Part shown: positions 24,880 to 36,700 of the stretch, in pieces
Position numbering within the stretch: the stretch's first letter is position 1
How the letters are laid out: each line of letters begins with the position of its first letter
Assembly (NCBI GenBank): GCA_002224055.1
Contig: AZLU01000010.1
Span: 366,409-430,408, forward strand
Direction of reading: 5' to 3'
DNA: 64,000 nucleotides
From: Pezizomycotina sp. ARF18
Lineage: Eukaryota; Ascomycota
The notes under the pieces: model-generated
The model's input: only the letters and a program-made list of their open reading frames with translations
Databases searched by the model: none
What the model was told of the DNA's origin: nothing
Translations under genes and position numbers: made by a program

Positions 24880-24913
<34 letters not shown>
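24880..24913. repeat. (TTG)11 microsatellite
   Basis: An uninterrupted TTG trinucleotide array just downstream of the RING-ligase stop, probably within its 3' UTR. Confidence 0.9.
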
Positions 24914-24915
<2 letters not shown>

Positions 24916-25079
24916 TAGCGATCCCATCATTCCTTTTCTTTTCCCTTTTTTAACTTTTTTTCGTCGTTTTCCTCTGCCGCGTGGCGAAATCATGCTGAGA
25001 TATTGAAAATTGTAAACACTTTTGTGCGGCGTTTATTTATACTTTTTCGTTACTTACGAAGGATTGTCATGTGTTGGTT

Positions 25080-25101
25080 AGTTGGTTGGTTGGTTGGTTG
25101 G
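25080..25101. repeat. (TTGG)n microsatellite
   Basis: A short tetranucleotide array of about five TTGG units. Confidence 0.85.
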
Positions 25102-25689
25102 TGGGTTGCTAGTTTGGTTGTCTCTACTCATAGGATTATTATTTTCGTCCCCGGCCTGAAGGAAATATAACATGAATGACTATCATTTGGTGGATGTTCA
25201 AACTTTCTGTTCTATTTCTACAGTGGTCTCTCAAACTATACAGCTGGAAATATAAATAAATAAATTTGCAATTTACTTATATATATACAAGTCGAGTACT
25301 TCTCTGAACCACGCCTGCGATTTATACTTGAAAAATGTCAGCCTAAAAACCTCTGCTGAGGCACTTTGATTCTCTATGGTTATCCTCGCCTATAGCCCTA
25401 ATAATCAATGCAAATAAATACCTCTCTACTTGAAGCCACTGATTTGAAGAATGCTATATATTACCAAAGTAGGTATCTCTTTTCGTCTACTTTCTAATGT
25501 ACAGGAACGGTATATACTGAGCATTATATTATAATACAACGGATTTTGAGTGCAAAAGACCAGAATTATTGGTACCATCGTCTATGAATAGGTGACCTTT
25601 CGACGAGCTATTTCGTATCGATAACCATCTTGAAGCCCCCTTTTTATACAGAAAAGTCTCCTTCGAATTAAACCAAATAAGCTACATTA

Positions 25690-26562
25690 TCATATCTCCT
25701 TCTTCCGAACAATGACCTCCAGCATGCTCGTATACCTCCTCGGCTCGGGTATTCGTCGTCAATAAGCGGCTCTTCCCCCCATCATCATCGATCCAATCCG
25801 CTTCCCTTCCTCCTTCGACGTCCATTTTCCCCACCGTCGTCATCTACTTCTTCCTCCGTCATATCAAATCTTCCTTTTCCGTCTCTTTGCTTTTATCTTT
25901 CTCCTTACCAGCCGCTAACTCCTTAAACCTTTCCTCCAGCTTCTCCAACGCTTCGGGCTTCATTAAATCCTCCAACCCCTGTTTCAAGATTACTCGCACG
26001 ACTTTATCCATGCACTCCACCGTACCGTGCGAAGCTGATTTCCAGATCGTTTTGAGATTGGAAGTATAATCCGAGGCTCATTACTTTCTCTATGGCGCGT
26101 CCGGTTCCTCGTAATATCACCACCTTCTCCTTACTACTACCATCACTACTATTTTCCCCATCTTTTCGTTGTTCTTGAAGTAAGAGGGTTTTTTTGATTT
26201 TGATTTTTGTTTTTGTCTTTGCTGTTGTTTGGAGAGGTCGGATGAGCGGATCTGCTTGTCGAAGACGTCGAAGTGTTTTCTGACGCGCTTGACGGCGGAT
26301 ATGAAGGGGGTTTTGCAAGAGATGTAGACTATTTTGGGGCCGGCGGAGTACTTTGGCGGTAGGAGGTCGCGGGTTAGGGGTTGCTTGCGGATTGTCGTGC
26401 CTTGGTGGGGGGACGTAATGGGCTTGTTGTTAGCTTAAGAGAAACAGAGAGAGACGGGGGGGAGAGATGAGGGATACCTTTGGGGAGCTCCAACGAGCGC
26501 TTGGGGAACTTGGAAGCTTTCCGCTTTCGCGGCTTCTTTTTGGCCTTTTTCTCGATCGCCAT
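25690..26562 (-). CDS. POP7: RNase P/MRP subunit Pop7 (Rpp20)
   Basis: Pop7 is the Alba-fold subunit of nuclear RNase P and RNase MRP, acting in tRNA and rRNA maturation together with Pop6. The start MAIEKKAKKKPRKRK is basic. After an intron beginning with GTATCC, the Alba core reads PKIVYISCKTPFISAVKRV and then VVILRGTGRAIEKVMSL followed by GLYFQSQNDL, the best conserved part of the family. The C terminus EPRRYTSMLEVIVRKKEI corresponds to the family's last beta strand. An extended acidic and Lys-rich insert (KEKDKSKETEKED, then MTEEEVDDD) separates these parts. Several one-base frame changes occur. The gene is divergent from SSZ1, with 440 bases between start codons. Confidence 0.85.
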
Positions 26563-26698
26563 TTTGTTGCTGACGGTAAGTATCGCGAGAGAGCAAAGAC
26601 GGTTGAAAAACTCGAAAATGGCGGCGTTAGGAAGAAAACCATTAAATGAAGTTGCCTTATTCGTCACGTGGAACGTGCAGCTCGCTTGTTTGCTGGCG

Positions 26699-26730
<32 letters not shown>

Positions 26731-27002
26731 CTTCCTTCTCTTCGGGTTCCTTGCAATTTTTCTTTGTCCACATAATTCGAATTATCCTCTGCACAAAATT
26801 TTCTTACCTTTCTATCTCACAGAACCGTCTTCAGCTACAAAGATAATAGAATCGCCATCTTCAAAGAAGGACCTTGACTGAGACACTTTCTCGCAAGAAT
26901 CACCTAGTATCCTTGCCGTCATTTAAAAAGAATTGGCTTGGATAGCTTCAACTATTAGCTCGTTCTGCAGCTGAAAATTTTTCTCGTTTGCAATTCTTCG
27001 CC
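26563..27002. promoter_or_regulatory. Divergent promoter region POP7 / SSZ1
   Basis: A 440-base space between two divergent start codons of translation-related genes. It includes a 26-base T run (26705-26730), a plausible nucleosome-excluding poly(dA:dT) tract. No specific factor site is claimed. Confidence 0.5.
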
Positions 27003-29139
27003 ATGACTGAGATAGCAGAAAAAACCGTAATCGGTATAGCGTTCGGAAATACCAACAGCTCGATAGCTTTCACGGGACCGGTACGGTTATCACTTGCGGA
27101 GAATTGATTGAGAGGTCTCTTTCTTATCATCATGAGAGGAAGCTAATTGAGGAAACTTTAAAAAAATCTACAGACGGGAAAGCCGAGTTGATTGCCAATG
27201 AAGAAGGAGTGTAATGATAAATTCTTGCATAGCTTTGAGCATATTATATATCGACATTTTGCAATTGCTCTGGGAATTTACGTTTTGTTGACAGCTCCTG
27301 CTTTTCTTGCTGTTGAATTCTAGATCGTCACATCCTTCCGTACTGTCGTATTATGAGGGTGAAGAATACACGGCGCACAAGCAAAATCGCACCTGGTCCG
27401 GAATGCGAAATACTGTTGCCCTACTTTCGAGATTTCTTGGCAAGCCGTGAGTAGAAAGCTTCTTTTTGTTGAACGCAACGCTACGTAGCTTCGAAACATG
27501 ACAAAATAGCAATCCTGCACCCCAAGGTTTTTTTTTTTTTTTTTTTTTAATTTTCGCCACAGCAGCCGTTAACAGGTTCTCGGAAGAACATAGCTAACAT
27601 CTACTATAGTTACGCGAAGTCGACCCACGAACTCCCACTCGTCAGCACACCCGCTGAACAAAGACGACACACCGCATTCTCGATCCAGGAAAGCGTCGAA
27701 GGGGAGCCCTCGACCCTATCAATACAGAGATCGTAACAAGCACCTTAAGCGGCTAAAAGACTCCGCGTCGACTTCCTCGGTCCCCCGTCGATGGCGCCGT
27801 CATCACCGTACCCACGGACTTCAAGGAGAACCAACGGAAAGAGCTCGAAGCGGCCGCCGCGAAGTGCGACCTGAACATCCTCAGATCATCCACACCAATT
27901 GCCGCGTGCTCCCTACTCCGCCCGCGATGATACTTCGCACCCGCGACAAGCTCACCTCGTCATTGACCTCGGAGGTACCCGCTCGCCGCCGTTGTAGCTT
28001 GCCGCGGCGGTATGTTCACGGTTTGGCAACGGCGCACGACTACGAGCTCGGAGGCCTGCAGTTCGACGAGGTGCTCGTGGACTATTCTCCAAGGAGTTTA
28101 TCAAGAAGCACAAGTCGGACCCGAAGGCCAACGCTAGGTCGCTCGCCAAGCTAAGGCTCGAGAGCGAGGCCACAAGGAAGACGCTGAGCTTGAGCACATC
28201 GGCAACCATCAGTATCGACAGTGGCGGACGGCTTTGACTTCCACTCGACGATAAACAGGACACGGTACGATCTACTAGCCAAGAAGCTGATTGATCAAGT
28301 TGTCAGCTTGGTTGAGACGGCTGTCAGGAAGGCGGAGCTTGATGTTCTGGATATCGATGAGGTATGCTTTCTTCTCTCTTAATTGCCCCTGAAAATTTCA
28401 AAAAATATTAACTTTTTTTTCCCCCCAAAGGCCATATTATCTGGTGGTATCTCGCACACCCGCGTGTGGCCAGCAGGATACAATCAGTGTTTCCGGAGAG
28501 GACCATTGTCCACGCCCCGTCGACCTTCTACCACCGCACTCAACCCCGCCGAGCTCGCGCTCGTGGTGCCGCAATCCAAGCTTCCCTTGTCGCTGAATTC
28601 GATAAGGAGGATCGAGCAGTCGACTCACCGCCGTCACTGTCACGCCGCACCTGGCCAAGTCTATCGGCGTCATCATCGACCGACCAAAGATGGCAGCGAA
28701 GAGTTCTAACACGATGCTCGAGCACGGACCGCTGTCCCGCGCGGCGGACGGCCCAGTTCCTCGCACCTAAGGATGCGGAGACGTGCTCGTCAGGATATGT
28801 GAGGCTAGCAGGGAGATTGTCGTCACGAAACCTGAAAAGAAGGAGCTTCCCAATGGCGTAGAGGATGACGATGAAACGAGGTGAAGATGAAGAGGAGGAG
28901 ATCAGGAGCAGGAAGTTTAACGTCGATACCGTACTGGGAAGCAGCGCTGCAAGGTGTTCCCAAGGGTGGAAAGGTTGAGGTTATGCTCAACGTCGGTGGC
29001 GACCTTGGTCTGGCTGTTACGGCACGAGTAGTCGGAGAGCAAGGCGGTGTTAGGGTACAATCGACCCTCCTCCGGTCAAGAACTAAATATCACACTTAAG
29101 AAGAAGAAAAAGCCCGAGGGATTCTGGGAGCAGAACTAA
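27003..29139 (+). CDS. SSZ1: Ribosome-associated Hsp70-like protein Ssz1
   Basis: Ssz1 is the atypical Hsp70 that pairs with zuotin in the ribosome-associated complex and helps nascent chains fold. The start is MTEIAEKTVIGIAFGNTN with SSIAF, matching the Ssz1 opening. After an intron, HPSVLSYYEGEEYTAHKQ and then, in another frame, AKS.LVRNAK and YFRDFL follow. Mid-protein blocks include FSKEFIKKHKSDPKANARSL and AKLRLESEATRKTLSLST, a nucleotide-binding-domain region specific to this family. FHSTINRTRYDLLAKKL, an intron at about 28362-28431, and ILSGGISHT come next. The short C-terminal part reads GKVEVMLNVGGDLGLAVTAR and ends EGFWEQN, consistent with the reduced substrate domain of Ssz1. The frame changes at least ten times by single bases. 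Confidence 0.9.
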
Positions 29140-30089
29140 ATAGAGCACTTCCTAATTCGAAATATAAGAAACGGATGAAGAGGCGGTGTCGTAGATGAAT
29201 CATGGACGAAGCCTGTTTGCACTGGTTTTGGTTACTAAACTGCCTCGTTGACTTCCGTGTCAATGTTGGATGTCAAATTCTCGTTATTCCTTTGTTTAGA
29301 TATCGATAATTACCAAATATCTTTCCTTTTTCTTTAATATGTTGCGCCTGCCTTTTCCACCCTTATATAACCTTTCATCTTCATTGGACGGTCAAAAGAT
29401 CTGCTTTCCATATTTTTCAGCTGTTTATGCTCCATGCTTGAAGAACAAAAAGAACTACTTTTAGAGTGGAAGAGGTGTTTACATGTTTTCTAGATTATAT
29501 ATATTTCAACTAATACTTACCAAAAAGCACAAGAATAGTAACGTTATAATTTCTGTTCTATAATACCACTTTTCTTTCAACGCCTGCTTTAGTACTCATA
29601 CATAGCCTTCACTTCGATTACATTCCGCGGCATTTTGCGAGATCTAATATTCCGTCCCATCGCAGCCATATTCTAATTTTTACAGTGATATCATTAATCA
29701 ATATAACGGCATTAAGCAACTTGACTCGAAGCAAGAGAGTTCATGGTTACCAGTAGTAGTATTTCGAGCGGCGATGTTTAACGATCCTACAATAATTTCG
29801 GGAACGCACAGGTTTTCTTTTCTCTCGGCAAAAATAACTTTTCAACCCTTTTTTGCGGCGATATACCGCTCAAGACAAAGAGTTTTTTTTTTTTTTTTTT
29901 TTTGTTTTCCCCAACATCACTTCGACTCACAATTAATGAGCTTATAAGACTCAGACCACACCTTCGGCTTCTGTACGATCTTTCTCGAAACCCATTACTG
30001 TGAAAAGAAGTAATCTCATACCGTCGTACAATTTTCTTTCTTTCATTATCTCAGTAAAAAAGTCTACCTCATTTTCAAAAATTTTCGCA
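29140..30089. other. Intergenic space SSZ1 to AspRS
   Basis: No gene seen. It contains the SSZ1 3' flank, a 21-base T run near 29883-29903, and a CT-rich leader before the aspartyl-tRNA synthetase start. Confidence 0.6.
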
Positions 30090-32134
30090 ATGTCCTCTCA
30101 GGATTCCGCTGTGGTGGGGCCCCAGTGCCCCACCAACGGAGGGGGTTGAGAAACTCTCCGTGCAGGATCAAAACGTCCCCTTGGGTGGGTATTTTAGCTG
30201 CTCAGAGCTGCATCATGAGCTCATAATCGTTTATTCAAGCTCGAACCAAGCTAACCATAGCTATATGCGCCCGGAAAAAACTCAGTGAGGACGGCAAGCC
30301 CCTTTCAAAGTCCGCCCTAAAGAAGCTAGCGAAGGAGGCCGAAAAAGCTGCCAAGCCGCAAAACGTGCCGAAAAGAACTGCAGATAAAGCGCCAGAGGAA
30401 GCAGCTAACGTCGACCACGCAACGGAAACTACGGCGTCAAAACCGCTCATCCAATCTACTGAACGATCGGGAATTCGAACGCATCCAATTCAAGGGTCTC
30501 ACCGAAGCTGATGCCGCAAGCAGGTCGTCGTCCGCGCACGCATCCACACTGCACGTCTCACCGAAGCTGATGCCGGCAAGCAGGTCGTCGTCCGGCAGCA
30601 TCCACACTGCACGTGCTCAGGTAGCAGATGTGCTTCCTTTTCTTACGGCAAGCAGGATTCGACGATCAGGCCTGCTAGCCGTAAACGAGGAAGGCACGGT
30701 ATCGAAAGCAGATGTCAAATGGGCGGCCGATCAACACCGAGTCCATCGTCGTCGCCGAGGAACTGTCACAAGGCCCGCCGAGCGGTGAAGAGCACGACGG
30801 TGCACGACGTCGAGCTGCACTGACGAAGCTGCACGTCATCTCGCAAGGCCGCGCCGGAGCTGCCAGATCACAGCTCGACGACGCGGCGCGCTCGGAGGCG
30901 GAAGCTCAGAAGCTCGGGCCCCCGTCGTTTCAGCTACCAACCCGCTTGTGACAACCGCGTCATCGACCTGCGGACGACGACGAACAGCCATCTTCCGCAT
31001 ATCCGCGGGTGTCTGCGAGCTGTTCAAGGAGTACCTGCTGAAGCGCAATTTCATCGAAGTCCACACGCCGAAGCTCATCGCCGCGGCGAGCGAAGGCGGC
31101 GCGAACGTTTTCAAGGTCCAGTACTTCGACAAGGATGCGTACCTGGCGCAGAGCCCGCGCTGTACAAGCAGATGCTTATTGCTGGTATTTTGAACGTTGT
31201 TTGAGATTGCTCCGGTTTCAGGGCGGAGAATTCGATACGCACAGGCACAGACCGAGGTATATATTCGCTTTGAGGTATGTTCATGGTTTCAAGGTATTGA
31301 TTTTCTTTGTACTAGTTCACCGGTCTCGATATGGAAATGGTTTCGAAGAGCACTACACGAGTCCTCGATGTCCTTGAGGTCTATTTATATACATTCTCAA
31401 CGGCTTCAGACTCGCTTCGCCAAGAGGTTGCTCTGTCCGCGACAGTACCCAGTAGAAGAGTTTCAAGATCTCCCAAGGACGGAAAGGTGTTGAGATTGGA
31501 GTTCAGGAAGGAATATAAGATGCTGAGGAAGCCGGCAAAGAAGTGTGGTGACCTGGAAGACTTAAGAGATGTACTTCTTTCTTTCTCCTCGAAAAGGAAA
31601 CAACGAATATTTAACTCACAATATGCTTACTATTGACAAAAACTAACTTGTCCCCTTTCCAGCACTGAAAACGAAATTTCTAGGCAAGCTCGCTCGTGAG
31701 AAGTACGACACTGACTTCTACGTCTTGGCAAATTCCCGCTCGCCGCAAGAACTTCTACACGATGCCATGCCCCAACGACCCGAACTACTGCAACGCGTAT
31801 GGTAAGATTTGTTCTCTACTTCTAATCACTAACGTCTATTTACCTCCTTGAGCTAATATATTTTGCTTTTATAGACTTCTTCCATGCGCGGAGAAGAGAT
31901 CATGTCCGCGAGCTCAACGTATCACGAAGTAGCGCTGCTGTCGGAGCGAATGAAGGGTTGGGTATTGACCCAACGAGCCCCGTCTGGTGGACTATGTCAA
32001 CGCTATTCAAGTACGGTGCTCCGCCCACGCCGGAGGTGGCATCGGCTTGGAGAGGGTTTGCTTCCTGTGGCTGGGCTTGGCAACATCAGGAATTGTACGC
32101 ATTCCCACGTGACCCTCAAAGACTGAGACCATAA
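30090..32134 (+). CDS. DPS1: Cytosolic aspartyl-tRNA synthetase
   Basis: A class IIb synthetase charging tRNA-Asp in the cytosol. Exon 1 starts MSSQDSAV. After an intron ending near 30263, the basic extension reads [20 protein letters not shown]. The OB-fold region contains FKGLTEADA and [10 protein letters not shown]. The catalytic domain includes [41 protein letters not shown], a motif 2 block (RAENSDTHRH), FTGLDMEM after an intron, and motif 3 GGGIGLERV. The stop follows [10 protein letters not shown], the family's normal end. Two later introns are visible near 31570-31670 and 31802-31875. Frame changes by one base are frequent. A 59-base segment is repeated in tandem at 30497-30613, inside the OB-fold, and is unlikely to be native. 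Confidence 0.92.
30497..30613 (+). repeat. Tandem duplication of about 59 bases inside AspRS
   Basis: Copy 1 (30497-30555) and copy 2 (30556-30613) both begin TCTCACCGAAGCTGATGCCG and end CATCCACACTGCACG. They differ only by small indels. Both copies encode the same OB-fold segment, which normal AspRS has once. Confidence 0.85.
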
Positions 32135-32455
32135 ATAGAGCTTCGGAGGATTTGTCACATACATTGAACCAGATTTTCACTTATTGTTGATATTGGGGGT
32201 TATCTATAACATCAAAAGCTTGTTAGACATTGTTTCAATAGCACAAAACAGAAAAATAAATGAAAAATAATATTTTTTGATTATCATTCGTCTCTCGAAA
32301 TTCAATTCCTCGTGATTATCGAAGTATTAGAGTCATAGGACAACATCTGACAATCAATTGATCAGTAAAATTTACTACATATTCCTAAGTGCCACAAAAA
32401 ACAGAATACTGACCAAAGCAGTTTTATTCTCTCTTTTTTTTTCACTACAAGGCTA
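32135..32455. other. Convergent 3' space
   Basis: 321 A/T-rich bases between the stops of AspRS (+) and the secreted-protein gene (-). It presumably carries both 3' ends; no discrete terminator hairpin is evident. Confidence 0.5.
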
Positions 32456-33712
32456 CTATACTTTAAATAAGCGGGCATCGGCCACGGCCATCGGGGCCGC
32501 AGCGTCGGCTTCGTTGCATCAGTAGCCGAGGTCTCCGCACTACCCGCCGAACTACTCCCCAACTAAACCCAGACGCCGTACTGCTCGCCGATCCAGTTCC
32601 CTCTACGGTTCTGGCAGCAGCCGCAGGAGCAGTATTGGTCGCCTGCGCCTCCCCGTAACCAGGCGGAATAGGCGGGAACCCCATCGTCTGCCACCCCTCG
32701 ATCGTCGTCCACCATCCAAACCTCGCCTGCACATCTCCATCAGACTGCACGCTCATCGTGCTCGCGGCGGCGTACACTTCGTCACCCGCCGAGTTCGTGA
32801 CTACTTGGAGGGGCTGGTAACCCTTGTGGTTTTTTTCGTATTCAGCCTTGCTGCGTTTGATAGGCCGCCATGCTCGAGCGGAACTTTTCCGGTGGAGGCG
32901 GCGTTGTGGTCGTCCGCGGCTTGTTGGTAGGCCAGCATGATCTTGTCCTGCTCGCCTTCGAGGAGGGTTGTGTTTTTCATGGACTTGACGAGGTCGATTA
33001 GGTCGGGCTGCCATTCCTTTTTGTAGAAGTTGAGTATTTGGCGGCGTGTTTGTTAAGAACCTGTTTTTTATGACCGTTAGTCTTCTTACATTTATTGCAA
33101 ATGTAGTATATAAGGAGCTGGAAAACTTACTCTTTAACGCTTTATGATAGTTCGAAGCAGAAAAGGGAATTCTAGGTCAGCATACAATATCCAAGAGTCT
33201 TTGATTTTGCGAAAACATAAAATAAGGAAGGAAGGAAGGAAGGAAGGGAAGAAAGCACATACATCCCCAACCCGTTTGTCGAGTTGAACATGTTATCCAG
33301 CTCAGCAACCTGCTGCTTCATCTCCGTCTTCGCTTATCGCACACCGACGTGATTGCGATCACGATGCCTGCCAGCTCTGGCATCCTTGGGTTCGGATTGC
33401 TCACGATCGTGACCATCTGCTTCCTCAGGTTCGGAACTGTTTTATTTTTATTTTTTTTAATTACATTCCGTTAGCTACATTCTAGAATACCTATAGAAGG
33501 AAAAGAAGAAAGGGAAGAGAAAACTAACATTTCGGCGGAACGACAATAGTCGAGTTGCTATTCTTCGGATGGAGAACGCCCATCGGTATGGGCATGGGCG
33601 TAGCACCTAGCTCAGGGGCCGGCGTCCTCACAGCAGTGTCCTGTGCGAGAGCTGGCGATAGGAACAGTAGACACGTCGTAAGAAGCGTCGTTATCTCCAA
33701 TGCTGATATCAT
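32456..33712 (-). CDS. Predicted secreted protein, unknown function
   Basis: I do not recognise the family. The start MISALEITTLLTTCLLFLSP ending ALAQ is a clear signal peptide with an Ala-x-Ala site at about residue 23. The mature part begins with Pro/Thr-rich sequence (RTPAPELGATPMP), then after an intron VPNLRKQMVTIVSNPNP and RMPELAGIVIAITSV. KTEMKQQVAELDNMFN follows, then, after a second intron, ILNFYKKEWQPDLIDLVKSM and KNTTLLEGEQDKIMLAYQQ, all likely helical. A Gly/Trp/Pro-containing segment (WWTTIEGWQTMGFPPIPPGY) and an Ala/Ser/Thr-rich tail ending ARLFKV close it. No strongly hydrophobic end was seen, so a GPI anchor is not supported. Several one-base frame changes are present. It converges on AspRS. 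Confidence 0.7.
33225..33247. repeat. (GGAA)n microsatellite in an intron
   Basis: About five GGAA units lie in an intron of the secreted-protein gene. Confidence 0.85.
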
Positions 33713-36700
33713 TTTTTTTTTTTTTTGCTTGATTATAAGACGCTGTCTTCGAACATTAGGAAATAACGCTCGTACGAGAGAGCAATAGAAAGAAAGAGAA
33801 ACATGTCTTATGGGTTCTCTCCATTTCCGTGCTCATGGACATGGGCCGTGAAGGTTTTCGCGAGACGTTCTGGAACATGGGGTGTGGAAGAGTAGAAAAT
33901 ATGTTAGCATTTCACAACAAAGTTTATAGAGGACCTAGACTATGGTGTATATCAAAGAAATAAATATTGACCTACTGATAATCCTTCATGAAAGTAATCA
34001 TTTCTAGATCTCAATCGCGGAGATTGTTCACCTTCAGAGGAGAAAGTTACATATAGTTCATATAAATTATAAACCCTGGGGAAAAATCGCTTGTATCTAG
34101 AACTCTGGAAGGGTTTTTTGACGAGAAATCCGGAAGCTTTTCTCATCCCCACCCAACGCGAACTTCAGCATACGCATATTGAAGCATCGCGGAATTACAA
34201 TCTCGCCAAGACAAAGAATTGTGCATCAATACTATAGCTGTAAGGTTGAGCAGGAAGTCAGAAGGCATGGAGTAGTAAAATCAGGATCATGAATCATCTC
34301 CCATAACTCCTCTACTACATCAAAATAGGTTTCACGATATACTTAACTGCAATGCTTTTAATCCGGACTTCATGATACCCTACCCCCATTTTTTCAAAAT
34401 TTTTCATAAAAAGAACCATGCTGCAGCTTTCCTAATGCGAATTAAGCATCGAATAAGAGGGAAACATATTACAGAATCGATTACGCTGTACTACAACCTC
34501 ACTTTCTCCGTCTCTCCTATATTTGCAATACTGACTCCAGTATAATTCGGACTGATAGCCACAAATACTTAAGAGCTTAGAACCTGATTAACGCTGAGCA
34601 CCTAATAATCATCAAAAAGGAATAAACAATGAGGGATATTTTGCTCAAAGGTAAAGTAGGATGATATGTCGCCGTCTTTACTAGAAGAACTAAGTTCTTT
34701 TCAAACAGGCAGGGTGGCCAAAATACATGACAACGGGAGAGAAATCAAAGTGAATAACCTGTGGCAGTACTTGCTCAGTTCAAGATATCGATGGTCCACG
34801 CATTGATAGTCCTCTGATGTACTATAGACTAAACTTCTACTGTATTTCGTCTTGTTATACCAGCGAAAGTCCTGTAAAACTCTTGTTTTTGTCAAGTATC
34901 CATCGCGCGATTCTGTAAACAACTTGAGATTTTTCACTATCATATCACATTTAGCCATAATTATTCACTCTCTTAATAGTAACTGAAGTCAGCGAGTGTC
35001 GAAATATCTATTGTTCATCTTATTTTTTTATTTTTATTTTATTTTTATTTTTATTTTTATTTTTCATTTGAAATACTTATTTGGCTTTATTTTGTTTAAA
35101 TCTTTTTGTATACCCACCATTTTCAATAGTCTCATCTCTCTCTCTCATTTCTTATCATCTTAACTGGACAGATTCAAACAAGGTCCAAGCTCAGTTCATT
35201 TTAGGACTCACAAGTGCTATTCTTTTCCCTTTCAACCTACAGCTAGTCCCATACATTGCAGCTTATCAGGATGACTCTACTCAGTAGGTCTTGCTGAGAG
35301 GAAAGAGGATGTTTTGCAATCCCTATCTCCAAATGTCCATCACAATCATCGAATCCTGTTTCTCTTTTTCACTTTTCTTTTTTCCCATGGAAGGTCACTC
35401 CACACCGTACTCGAAAGCGCCCATTCTGATGTGCAGCTAACGGCGGGACAGGGTCCGGGGTACAGCAAGCAGTCCGGAGGTTCTTCCCTCCGTGAATTAT
35501 TGAGGTGTGCTCTCGAACGCTAACGATTCATGCAGTTATTCACTCATGTTAGATCTAATCACCTCAGAAATCGAATCACGTATTCGTACATAAATGAGGG
35601 GGTCAAGGTATTTCGCGACTGCAAAAAGCTCGCCGGTGTAGGTTGCCAGCCACTCATAAAGAAAGAAAAGAATTCATGAATTGGCTGGAGTAACTACCGG
35701 TTGTCTCAATGATAATCCTTTTACGCCGAGCGTTTGCGGAAATGGCTAGAACGGAGGGGGCCTGGCGTCCGCAATTTGGCAGTCGAAGGCTGCAAAGCCA
35801 ACGCTATAAATGCACAGGAGGACACGGCAGAGGCCGAAGGGACTGCAAGCTACAAGCTACAATTTTTGCATCAAGCAAAAGACGTTTGGCTATGTGCCAA
35901 GGAAGGTCGAACGTGAAAGCAGTCGGTATTATAACAGAGTGGGGATTTACGCTAGATCTTTTCAAGAAGAAAAAGAAGAAATATATCACTTACTTTACCG
36001 CCGAGGAAGTGTAAAATGCCTATCACTTTTAGGTGGACTAAACACGAAGAAAACACAACGCCCGAGGCCCATTTTTTTACTTTCAACCTACCACACTATT
36101 CAGCTTTCTTCACTTTCGGCCATCTTTTCGCTACGACTTTAACCTCCCGCAGCCAAACAATGATCATCAACTTCCATGGACGCCTTTCAACCGTTCAAGC
36201 CGTTGAAATGAACAATTGTTGGATGGAAGGCGTTTTGTTTCCATTAGCGGATGATATCATGTTTTTGCAATTGAGTACGGTGCTCAGAATGTTCTTTCGC
36301 AAGCTCAAACTTTTGTCCTCAACATCTTTCTGCTTTATCAAAAACTTTTCAAATGTTGTGGCTTTAGCTCTAGCTACTTACAGGCGGATTTGAAAGACTG
36401 ACAGAAAAAAATTTTTTACTTGATACTCTCTTTTCTTATTGGTTGGTCTTTGGCTAACGGAAGTGTGACAAGAGGCGTTATCTCGATCGCTCCCCAAAGC
36501 AGTTTAGGCGAATATCGAGAGTGGCGTTAATTTTTGGACTCCGCTTTTATATGCAAAAGAAGAGCTCTATTCCTCGAGCTTTTTTTATTCGAAACGCATT
36601 AAGTATACGAACTGCAGGTGAGAGGCAATTTAAACATCAAGTGGGAAATACCGAAGCCCTTCTCTACCCACAAGGCAAAATAGGAAAGTGCGTTGGGAAA

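Larger units (their letters stand above)
24852..25689. other. Convergent intergenic space with two microsatellites
   Basis: Between the 3' ends of the RING-ligase gene (+) and POP7 (-). It holds (TTG)11 and a TTGG repeat, both listed separately, and no gene that I can see. Confidence 0.6.

Noticed and set aside
34701-34958. 85-codon minus-strand ATG frame
   Set aside because: No motif, no adjoining exon and no conservation signal by eye.
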